Assembly: GCA_947653505.1 (NCBI GenBank)
Contig: CANTHI010000073.1
Span: forward strand, 1-10,927
Reading direction: 5' to 3'
Length of the DNA stretch: 10,927 nucleotides
Origin: an uncultured Eubacterium sp.
GTDB lineage: Bacteria; Bacillota_A; Clostridia; Lachnospirales; Lachnospiraceae
Shown here: positions 1 to 6,262 of the stretch, piece by piece
Layout: each line of letters begins with the position of its first letter
Position numbering within the stretch: position 1 is the first letter of the stretch
Translations under genes and position numbers: made by a program
Notes under the pieces: model-generated
The model's database searches: none
The model's input: only the letters and a program-made list of their open reading frames with translations
What the model was told of the DNA's origin: nothing

Positions 1-174
1 TGCATACCGCTACACCCATCTGAGCGATACATTCCATTTTTACTGCGGGTGCTGACGGATACGGCATTTCCAAACCATCTTGGTGATATTGCAGCCTGGT
101 ATCTTGTTTTATATCCGTATCACCGCAATGGAAAACGAAAACCGGTGCGGCTGACAATACAGACAGGAGTATAG
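1..174 (+). CDS. 3' end of an unrecognised gene (partial)
   Basis: The first frame is open from base 1 to a TAG at 172-174, giving 57 residues of a protein whose start lies outside the window. The other two forward frames close within about 55 bases. The tail is mixed aromatic and basic (it contains AAWYLVLYPYHRNGKRK) and has no motif I can assign. The next gene's Shine-Dalgarno lies inside this gene's last codons and its ATG begins 4 bases after the stop, so the two are almost certainly co-transcribed. From the neighbourhood it could be a glycosyltransferase or another polysaccharide enzyme, but the fragment itself does not show this. Confidence 0.55.
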   Translation, partial: CIPLHPSERYIPFLLRVLTDTAFPNHLGDIAAWYLVLYPYHRNGKRKPVRLTIQTGV

Positions 175-178
175 ACGG

Positions 179-1570
179 ATGGAAAGAAAAAAAAACAGGC
201 AGGCTTTTTTGTCGGGCATCTGGTATACGGTTTCCAATTTTTTTATGAAGGCAATGGTTTTTCTGGTGACGCCGGTATTTACCAGGATGCTGACCAGAGA
301 GGAGTTTGGATTATATCATAATTTTCAGTCCTGGCTGATGATTTTTACGATTCTGATTACCTTAAATCTGGAAGCTACGTTGATCCGTGCGCGGTTTGAG
401 TATGCCGATACTCTGGATATGTATATAGCATCTGTTCTGGTTCTGAGTACGGTTTCCTGTATGGTCTGGCTTTTATTATTCCTGGCTTTTCATCAGCAGT
501 TTTATGCGTGGACGGGATTGGGACGTTTTTATCTGGTATGTATGTGCATTTATTTTATGTTTCTTCCAGCCCTGAACTTATTTCTGGAGCAAAAACGGTA
601 TTTTTTCCAGTATCGTACAGCTGTGGCGACAGGATTTCTTGTGGCAGCTGCAGGGGCGGGATTATCCGTGTGCTTTGTAAGTCTGCTGCCGGACCGGCTG
701 ACAGGCCGGATTTTAGGACAGCTGCTGCCGACTGTGGCAGTGGGCAGTATCCTTTATATATATATCATTGGAAAAGGAAAAAACCTTTGCTTCAGTTACT
801 GGATATATGCTTTAAAAATATGCGTTCCTTATATACCGCACCTGCTCTCACTGTCTTTGCTAAATTCTGTGGATAAGTTAATGATACGAAGAATCTGCGG
901 CGCTTCCGATACGGCATTGTACAGTCTGGCCTATACATGCGGAGCCGTGATGACGTTGCTTATGACATCGTTAAACAGCGCTTTTGTACCCTGGCTTGGC
1001 GAGAGGCTGGCTGGCCGGCAGTTTGCAGAGATCAGAAAAGTATCCGCAGGCTATATTCTGGTATTTTCAGCTGCGGCTGCGGGTATGATGCTGGTTGCGC
1101 CTGAGATTTTGTATGTTCTTGGAGGAAAGTCATATATGGAAGCACGGTACGTAATGCCTCCGGTAGTAATGGGATGTGTAGCACAGTTTATTTATACGCT
1201 TTTTGTCAATGTTGAGCAGTTTCAAAAAAAGACGGTTGGGATGGCGTTTGCGAGCATATCTGCGGCGGTGTTTAATTATGTGCTGAACCTGTACTTTATT
1301 CCACGTTATGGTTATCTGGCCGCGGCTTATACAACACTGACCGGATATTTGTGGCTGATGCTCATTCATATGATGATTGTAAAAAAAACCGGATACGGCA
1401 GGGTATATGATGAATGCTTTCTGTTTCAGGTGACAGTTGTTTTGCTCTGCTTTATGGCTGCCCAGAATGTTTTATATGATTTTTTTGTGATCCGGTATCT
1501 GTGCCTGGCAGTTTATATATTGTTTTGCATCAGGGTATTTTTCAAAAAGAAAGGAGATATATGCAGATAG
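179..1570 (+). CDS. Wzx-type polysaccharide flippase (MOP superfamily)
   Basis: A 463-residue, strongly hydrophobic membrane protein, the usual size for oligosaccharide-lipid flippases (Wzx/RfbX-like, MOP exporter superfamily). These translocate undecaprenyl-linked repeat units across the cytoplasmic membrane. I see about 12-14 candidate membrane segments, for example near residues 14-34, 48-66, 83-105, 113-133, 290-313, 352-374 and 418-455. The N-terminal region (SNFFMKAMVFLVTPVFTRML followed by TREEFG) matches the family's start, where a helix is followed by a short loop ending in a conserved Phe/Gly. The start at 179 has an AGGAG at 165-169, nine bases upstream. The 3' end overlaps the next gene by 10 bases. 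The gene is U-rich, as expected for a membrane protein, and has an A9 run at 187-195 in codons 3-6 and an A8 run at 1381-1388. The substrate cannot be read from sequence. The neighbours suggest a unit containing a ulosonic acid. Confidence 0.88.
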   Translation: MERKKNRQAFLSGIWYTVSNFFMKAMVFLVTPVFTRMLTREEFGLYHNFQSWLMIFTILITLNLEATLIRARFEYADTLDMYIASVLVLSTVSCMVWLLLFLAFHQQFYAWTGLGRFYLVCMCIYFMFLPALNLFLEQKRYFFQYRTAVATGFLVAAAGAGLSVCFVSLLPDRLTGRILGQLLPTVAVGSILYIYIIGKGKNLCFSYWIYALKICVPYIPHLLSLSLLNSVDKLMIRRICGASDTALYSLAYTCGAVMTLLMTSLNSAFVPWLGERLAGRQFAEIRKVSAGYILVFSAAAAGMMLVAPEILYVLGGKSYMEARYVMPPVVMGCVAQFIYTLFVNVEQFQKKTVGMAFASISAAVFNYVLNLYFIPRYGYLAAAYTTLTGYLWLMLIHMMIVKKTGYGRVYDECFLFQVTVVLLCFMAAQNVLYDFFVIRYLCLAVYILFCIRVFFKKKGDICR

Positions 1571-2604
1571 AAGATTTTATTGTCCCGTCAGACTGTTCTG
1601 TCATAGATGCAATGAAACAGATTGACCGTAATGTCAGAGGGATTGTGTATGTGTGTGAGGATGGACGTATTACAGGCTCGCTGACAGATGGAGATATCAG
1701 ACGCTTTATTTTGAAAAATGGAGATCTGGGCAGTTCTGTGGGACAGATTGCAAACAGGAGAATGAAAGCGCTTACGGAGAATGAAAAAGATAAGGCGCAG
1801 GACGTTATGCGTGAAAATGGGATACGCTCAGTCCCGGTTTTAGACAGGCACAAACGGTTAAGGGAAATTTATTTTGAGGAAGGAGTGTGCAGGGAAAAAC
1901 AGCAGCTTCACCTTCCGCTGGTTATTATGGCGGGTGGAAAAGGGACACGCCTGCATCCTTATACCAGGATCTTGCCAAAGCCTCTGATTCCGGTCGGAGA
2001 AAAGACGATCACGGAGCACATTATCGGACATTTTGCAGAGTACGGATGTACGCAGGTAGATATGATTATCAATTATAAAAAAAACCTGATCAAAGCTTAT
2101 TTTATGGATCATGAAGTAACGCCAAAGATTCATTTTGTGGAAGAAAAGGAGTATTTAGGTACCGCAGGCGGGCTGAAATTACTGGAAGGAAGGTATGAGT
2201 CAGCTTTTTTTATGAGCAACTGCGATATTCTTGTGGAGGAAGATTATAGCGATATTGTTAAGTTTCACAGGAAACAGGAAAATATGGTTACGATGGTCTG
2301 CGCGGTAAAACAGGTCGGGATTCCGTATGGTACGGTTGAAGTCTCATCAGACGGGTGTGCGACTGCCATTCATGAAAAACCGGAAGTATCGTTTATTACC
2401 AATACAGGCCTGTACCTTCTGGAACCAGAGTTTTTAAAGCACATACCGGATCATACGTTTATCCATATTACGGATGTGATTCAAAAGTGTATCGAAAGCG
2501 GGAAGCGGATCGGGGTATATCCTGTTTCAGAGCAGCGCTGGCTGGATATGGGGCAGATGGATGAATTAAAAAAGATGCAGTCAGTTTTGGAAAACAGAGT
2601 ATGA
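1561..2604 (+). CDS. ptmE: PtmE-like CBS-domain sugar-1-phosphate nucleotidyltransferase
   Basis: A 347-residue two-part protein. Residues 1-115 look like a CBS-domain pair (SLTDGDIRRFI and IRSVPVLD are typical CBS signatures). Residues 119-347 are a GlmU/RmlA-type nucleotidyltransferase with AGGKGTRL at 124-131, LPKPL at 138-142, the metal-binding Asp222 in SNCD, and a downstream EKP motif. This architecture matches PtmE of Campylobacter. That enzyme makes GDP-glucosamine from glucosamine-1-phosphate at the start of the GDP-linked legionaminic acid route. GDP specificity here is inferred from the family. The start at 1561 was chosen because AAGGAG (1551-1556) sits just upstream and the protein then begins at the CBS domain. 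An upstream GTG at 1501 would only add residues from the flippase's coding sequence. It overlaps the flippase by 10 bases. The CBS pair could sense a nucleotide, but no ligand can be named. Confidence 0.87.
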   Translation: MQIEDFIVPSDCSVIDAMKQIDRNVRGIVYVCEDGRITGSLTDGDIRRFILKNGDLGSSVGQIANRRMKALTENEKDKAQDVMRENGIRSVPVLDRHKRLREIYFEEGVCREKQQLHLPLVIMAGGKGTRLHPYTRILPKPLIPVGEKTITEHIIGHFAEYGCTQVDMIINYKKNLIKAYFMDHEVTPKIHFVEEKEYLGTAGGLKLLEGRYESAFFMSNCDILVEEDYSDIVKFHRKQENMVTMVCAVKQVGIPYGTVEVSSDGCATAIHEKPEVSFITNTGLYLLEPEFLKHIPDHTFIHITDVIQKCIESGKRIGVYPVSEQRWLDMGQMDELKKMQSVLENRV

Positions 2605-2626
2605 GAAAAATGGAACAGAGAATTTC

Positions 2627-2631
2627 GGAGG
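2627..2631 (+). promoter_or_regulatory. Ribosome binding site that decides the amidotransferase start
   Basis: GGAGG lies 8 bases before the ATG at 2640. An in-frame ATG at 2601, overlapping the previous stop as ATGA, would add 13 residues with no family match and has no comparable site. The 2640 start places the zinc-type cysteines at residues 4 and 7, as is usual for this family. Confidence 0.75.
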
Positions 2632-2639
2632 ACAAGTAT

Positions 2640-3764
2640 ATGAAATATTGTACGAAGTGCGTAATGCCGGACACAAGACCTGGCATTACATTTAATGAAA
2701 AAGGGGTCTGCAGTGCCTGTCAGTCTTATGAAAACAGAAAAAACACAGACTGGAAGGCCAGATATCGGGAACTGGAGCAGATCTGTGATAAATACCGTGG
2801 AATGAATGGGGACGGATATGATTGTGCGGTAGCCGTTTCCGGAGGGAAAGATTCCCACTATCAGGTGCATCTGATGAAACATATCATGCATATGAATCCG
2901 CTGCTGATCAGTGTGGAAGATAATTTTGACATGACCAAAGCAGGCAGGCACAACCTGAAAAATATATCAGAAGAATTTGGATGCAGCATTATCAGCTTAA
3001 AGCCGGATATCCGTACGCAGAAAAAACTGATGAGATATACGTTTGAACGTTACGGAAAACCTACCTGGTTTATTGACCGTCTGATCTATACCTATCCGCT
3101 GTATATGGCTGAAAAATTTCATACACCGCTGCTTGTTTATGGAGAGAATGTTGGATATGAATATGGTGGAGCTGACAGTGTGGAGACTTATTCGGCACGT
3201 GGCCTGCTTCAGAATGCGGTTGCCAGTGATATCAGCGAAGCTGAACTGATCAAAGAGACTGGTGTGGAGAAAAAAGACCTTATCTGGACAAGGGCCCCAC
3301 ATGAATCCGTTTTAAATACCCTGGATCCGATTTATGTGTCTTATTTCATCCCCTGGAACAGCGTCAGTAATTATGAATTTGCCAGAAAACATGGATTTCA
3401 TGATCTCTCCCATGAGTGGGACAGATCGCATCATATCGAGAATTTCGATCAGATTGACAGCAGGGCTTATTTGGTTCATTCATGGATGAAATATCCAAAG
3501 TTTGGTCATGCCTCCGCGACAGATTATGCGTCCAGGCTGATACGGTATGGAATGCTGGACAGGGACCAGGCGGTTTTATTAGTAAAGGAGCATGACCACA
3601 GACTGGATCCGCTTTGTGTCCGGGATTTCTGTAAATTTTTAGGGTATTCCCAGACACAATTCTGGGAAATCATGGACCGGCATTATAATCAGGAGATTTT
3701 TACAAAAAACGATATGGGGCAATGGGAACTGAAACAGCCGTTATGGAAAACAGACAGCTTGTAA
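2640..3764 (+). CDS. N-acetyl sugar amidotransferase (WbpG/PseA-type, PP-loop)
   Basis: A 374-residue protein that begins MKYCTKCVMPDTRPG, the typical start of the N-acetyl sugar amidotransferase family. Two CxxC pairs (C4/C7 and C24/C27) suggest a zinc site. The ATP-pyrophosphatase PP-loop SGGKDS is at residues 67-72. Family members WbpG (Pseudomonas) and PseA (Campylobacter) convert a sugar acetamido group into an acetamidino group using ATP and ammonia. WbpG relies on HisH- and HisF-like partners, which are absent from this window. The gene sits 35 bases after the ptmE-like gene and 67 bases before the dehydrogenase. The likely target is one N-acetyl group of the ulosonic acid, or of its precursor, made by the downstream genes. 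The family call is firm; the substrate is inference. Confidence 0.86.
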   Translation: MKYCTKCVMPDTRPGITFNEKGVCSACQSYENRKNTDWKARYRELEQICDKYRGMNGDGYDCAVAVSGGKDSHYQVHLMKHIMHMNPLLISVEDNFDMTKAGRHNLKNISEEFGCSIISLKPDIRTQKKLMRYTFERYGKPTWFIDRLIYTYPLYMAEKFHTPLLVYGENVGYEYGGADSVETYSARGLLQNAVASDISEAELIKETGVEKKDLIWTRAPHESVLNTLDPIYVSYFIPWNSVSNYEFARKHGFHDLSHEWDRSHHIENFDQIDSRAYLVHSWMKYPKFGHASATDYASRLIRYGMLDRDQAVLLVKEHDHRLDPLCVRDFCKFLGYSQTQFWEIMDRHYNQEIFTKNDMGQWELKQPLWKTDSL

Positions 3765-3791
3765 CAGACACCAGGCGGATCCAAAGAAGGA

Positions 3792-3815
3792 ATGAATAGG
3801 AAAGAAAAGAAATGA
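3792..3815 (+). other. Possible leader mini-ORF 1 (7 codons)
   Basis: ATG at 3792 opens a 7-codon frame (MNRKEKK) ending in a TGA at 3813-3815. That stop overlaps the ATG of the next mini-ORF as ATGA. The nearest AAGG is only one base upstream, and a weaker AGGCGG at 3773-3778 is 13 bases away, so initiation here is doubtful. It is listed because it chains exactly into the next mini-ORF and then the real gene. Confidence 0.25.
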
Positions 3816-3835
3816 AAAGGAATGAAAGGGAATGA
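3812..3835 (+). other. Possible leader mini-ORF 2 (7 codons) overlapping the dehydrogenase start
   Basis: ATG at 3812 opens a 7-codon frame (MKRNERE) whose TGA at 3833-3835 overlaps the dehydrogenase ATG at 3832 in an ATGA junction. This is the arrangement seen in translationally coupled genes. It is made entirely of the decameric repeat, so it may be a by-product of the repeat rather than a selected leader. Confidence 0.28.
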
Positions 3836-5259
3836 GAGAAAAGATTTCAGCAGATTTACCGGACACATTTCAAAAAGACCGTAAAATTGTGTGTGTTCAG
3901 GGACTGGGATTTGTAGGAGCCGCGATGTCTCTTGCGATTGCGAATGCCAGAGATGAAAAAGGAGAGCCACTGTATCATGTAATTGGTCTGGATCTGCCAG
4001 ACGCAGAAGGCTCCCGGAAAATAGAATCCATGAATCATGGAAAGTTTCCATTTCAGAATACAGACAAAAATCTGGAAAAAGCACAAAAGGAAGCTTTTTC
4101 CAGGGGCAATTTTTATGCGTCGTCCGACGCATCCCTGCTTGCGTACGCGGATATGATTGTGGTAGATATTAACCTGGATCTAAAGTATACAAAGGATCAT
4201 AAACCGTTACTGGATCTGCGTTTGTTCAGGGAAGCAATCCATACGATCGGACAGTATATGAAAGAAGAAGCGCTGGTTATCGTGGAAACGACCGTTCCGC
4301 CAGGAACATGCAGTAACATCGTATACCCGGTTTTATGTGAAGAATTTGCCAGACGAAACAGGAAGACAGAAAATATTTCTGTTGCCCATTCCTATGAACG
4401 GGTGATGCCGGGAGAGGATTATTTTGATTCTATTGTGAATTTCTGGAGGGTATATGCAGGAATCAATGAAAGATCTGCAGACCGGTGCCGCGCTTTTCTG
4501 GAAAGTGTGATCCGCACAGACCAGTATCCGCTGACAAGACTGGAAAATACTACGGCGTCTGAAATGGCAAAAGTGCTGGAGAACTCTTACCGTGCGGCGA
4601 ACATTGCGTTTATTGATGAATGGGGCAGATTTGCGGAAGAGGTGCATGTGGATTTATATAAAGTCATTGAGGCCATCCGGATGCGCCCGACGCATTCCAA
4701 TATGCGTCAGCCCGGCTTTGGCGTTGGCGGGTATTGTCTGACAAAAGATCCATATTTTGCACCGCTGGCAGCATCTGAAATTTTTGGCCTGAGGAATCTG
4801 AAATTCCCTTGTAGTACAGGGGCGGTAGAAATTAATAACAGAATGCCGGTGGTAAGTCTGGATAAGATAGAAAAATGCATGGGAGGAGATCTGGCTGGAA
4901 AAAGACTGCTGATCTTAGGGGTAAGCTACCGGCAGGATGTGGGTGATACCCGTTATTCACCGGCTGAAATATTTGCAAAAGAAGCGCTGGCGCGAGGAGC
5001 AGTTTTAACTTATGAAGATCCGCTGGTAAGTGTCTGGCCGGAAATGCATGTGGATGTGCTGCAGGAAATTCCGCCGTTTACAGACTATGATGGGATTGTG
5101 TTTACAGTGATGCATAAAACATATCAGGAGATTGACTTTAAAACACGCAAAATCAGCCCGGGTACGCTGATTTTTGACGCAAATTGTGTTTTAACTGAAA
5201 CACAGAGGAAAGATATCGGACAATTGGAACAGGTTGTATTTCAAAGTATAGGAAGATGA
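3832..5259 (+). CDS. Nucleotide-sugar 6-dehydrogenase (UDP-Glc/GDP-Man DH family)
   Basis: A 475-residue member of the UDP-glucose/GDP-mannose dehydrogenase family. These enzymes oxidise C6 of a nucleotide sugar to a carboxylate in two NAD-dependent steps. The Rossmann motif GLGFVG is at residues 24-29. VETTVPPGT holds Glu152, and the central catalytic stretch EMAKVLEN holds Lys247 and Asn251. The nucleophilic Cys302 lies in GVGGYCLTKD with Asp306, and a C-terminal UDP/GDP-binding domain follows. All catalytic residues are present, so it should be active. The overall look is closer to HexNAc dehydrogenases (WbpA/WecC-like) than to plain UDP-glucose dehydrogenase, so NDP-GlcNAc to NDP-GlcNAcA is the favoured reaction, by inference. 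The ATG at 3832 is the first in its frame after an in-frame TGA at 3823-3825, and AAAAGG lies 11 bases upstream. The SDR follows after 13 bases. Confidence 0.9.
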   Translation: MREKISADLPDTFQKDRKIVCVQGLGFVGAAMSLAIANARDEKGEPLYHVIGLDLPDAEGSRKIESMNHGKFPFQNTDKNLEKAQKEAFSRGNFYASSDASLLAYADMIVVDINLDLKYTKDHKPLLDLRLFREAIHTIGQYMKEEALVIVETTVPPGTCSNIVYPVLCEEFARRNRKTENISVAHSYERVMPGEDYFDSIVNFWRVYAGINERSADRCRAFLESVIRTDQYPLTRLENTTASEMAKVLENSYRAANIAFIDEWGRFAEEVHVDLYKVIEAIRMRPTHSNMRQPGFGVGGYCLTKDPYFAPLAASEIFGLRNLKFPCSTGAVEINNRMPVVSLDKIEKCMGGDLAGKRLLILGVSYRQDVGDTRYSPAEIFAKEALARGAVLTYEDPLVSVWPEMHVDVLQEIPPFTDYDGIVFTVMHKTYQEIDFKTRKISPGTLIFDANCVLTETQRKDIGQLEQVVFQSIGR

Positions 5260-5272
5260 GCAGGAGGTTCAG

Positions 5273-6262
5273 ATGAAAGCTTTAATTACAGGAGGGGCAG
5301 GTTTTATAGGATATCATCTGGCCCGGGAGCTTTTGGATTACGGATATGAGATTGTGCTGGCCGACAATTTTGCAAGAGGAGTGAAGGATCGTTTTTTACA
5401 GGAGCTTTTCAATCATCCCAGGGTGACATTTGTTTCAACAGATTTACTGCAAAGAGAAAATGTAATGGAGCTGGACCGGGATTTTGATTATATGTATCAT
5501 CTGGCAGCTGTTATCGGAGTTCAGAATGTACTGGACCATCCGTATGACGTTCTGCAGAGAAATGTGGAGCTGCTGTTTCATATGATTGCACTGGCTGGCA
5601 TGCAGAAAAGTTTAAAACGTTTTGTATTTGCTTCCACGAGTGAGATTTATGCGGGTACGCTGCAGTATTTTGAAATGGAAATTCCAACGCCGGAGAATAC
5701 GCCGCTGACAGTGACTGACCTGAATCATCCGAGAACGTCCTATATGCTGTCTAAAATATATGGGGAAGCGCTTTTATATCAGAGCGGTCTGCCGTTTACC
5801 ATTGTAAGGCCTCATAATTTTTATGGGCCCAGAATGGGGATGTCGCATGTCATTCCTGAATTGCTAAAGAAAGCATATGAGCTGGAACATGGGCAGGAGC
5901 TGGAAGTATTTTCCGTAGAGCATAAAAGGACGTTCTGCTATATATCTGATGCGGTACGAATGATCCGGCTGCTGGCGGAGCATGAGGATTCGGTGGGACA
6001 GGCCTATAATGTCGGCAATGAGGCGCCGGAAATTACCATATATGAAGCCGCGGGGCTGGTTCTGCAGGCAGTTCATAAGCATGCGGGTGTGAAAGCAGGA
6101 CCTGTGGCGCCGGGTTCTCCGGCCAGAAGATGCCCGTGTATGAAGAAAACAACGGCATGTATTGGTTACAGTGGTCAGGTGTCATTGGAAGAAGGGATAA
6201 AGAAGACATTTGAATGGTATCGGGAATATATTTTTGAAGGCCAGGAGGTAAGTGCAAAATGA
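5273..6262 (+). CDS. SDR family nucleotide-sugar enzyme, probable uronate decarboxylase
   Basis: A 329-residue extended SDR with NAD-binding TGGAGFIG at residues 6-13 and catalytic Tyr157/Lys161. Three signatures resemble UDP-glucuronate decarboxylases (UXS, ArnA C-terminal domain): STSE at 121-124, PRTSYMLSK at 153-161 (decarboxylases carry PRxxY, whereas dehydratases and GalE usually carry SPY), and GPRMGM at 185-190. Arg219 in KRTFCY matches the catalytic Arg position but is shared by many SDRs. STSE also occurs in LegB, so that motif alone does not decide. The dehydrogenase just upstream would supply the uronate substrate. Precedent exists: Bacillus cereus makes UDP-N-acetylxylosamine with such a pair. 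The start at 5273 has AGGAGG at 5262-5267. The 3' end overlaps the aminotransferase by 4 bases. Alternatives are a 4-epimerase of the uronate or a divergent 4,6-dehydratase filling the LegB role. Confidence 0.8.
   Translation: MKALITGGAGFIGYHLARELLDYGYEIVLADNFARGVKDRFLQELFNHPRVTFVSTDLLQRENVMELDRDFDYMYHLAAVIGVQNVLDHPYDVLQRNVELLFHMIALAGMQKSLKRFVFASTSEIYAGTLQYFEMEIPTPENTPLTVTDLNHPRTSYMLSKIYGEALLYQSGLPFTIVRPHNFYGPRMGMSHVIPELLKKAYELEHGQELEVFSVEHKRTFCYISDAVRMIRLLAEHEDSVGQAYNVGNEAPEITIYEAAGLVLQAVHKHAGVKAGPVAPGSPARRCPCMKKTTACIGYSGQVSLEEGIKKTFEWYREYIFEGQEVSAK
6243..6248 (+). promoter_or_regulatory. Strong ribosome binding site for the aminotransferase
   Basis: A perfect AGGAGG inside the end of the SDR gene, 10 bases before the ATG at 6259. 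The ATG shares an ATGA junction with the SDR stop, so the aminotransferase has its own strong site in addition to possible coupling. Confidence 0.7.

Larger units (their letters stand above)
3790..3839 (+). repeat. Decameric purine tandem repeat spanning the dehydrogenase start
   Basis: Five successive 10-base units fit the consensus GAATGAAAGG: gaatgaatag, gaaagaaaag, aaatgaaaag, gaatgaaagg, gaatgagaga. The two central units and the fifth are the closest matches. The array fills most of the 67-base gap before the dehydrogenase and runs into its first codons. The true ATG (3832) lies in the last unit. It supplies several AAGG-type ribosome binding sites and several ATGs at 10- or 20-base spacing, so copy-number change could alter translation initiation. 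Confidence 0.65.

Noticed and set aside
508..876. 122-codon + strand frame inside the flippase gene
   Set aside because: It is a shifted frame of the flippase with no independent ribosome binding site and no protein-like pattern.
1501..1560. Upstream GTG start for the ptmE-like gene
   Set aside because: It would add 20 residues copied from the flippase's coding sequence; ATG 1561 has its own AAGGAG and begins at the CBS domain.
3765..3831. Terminator or promoter in the largest gap
   Set aside because: There is no GC-rich inverted repeat followed by a T-run and no convincing -35/-10 pair; the sequence is a purine repeat that cannot form a stable hairpin.
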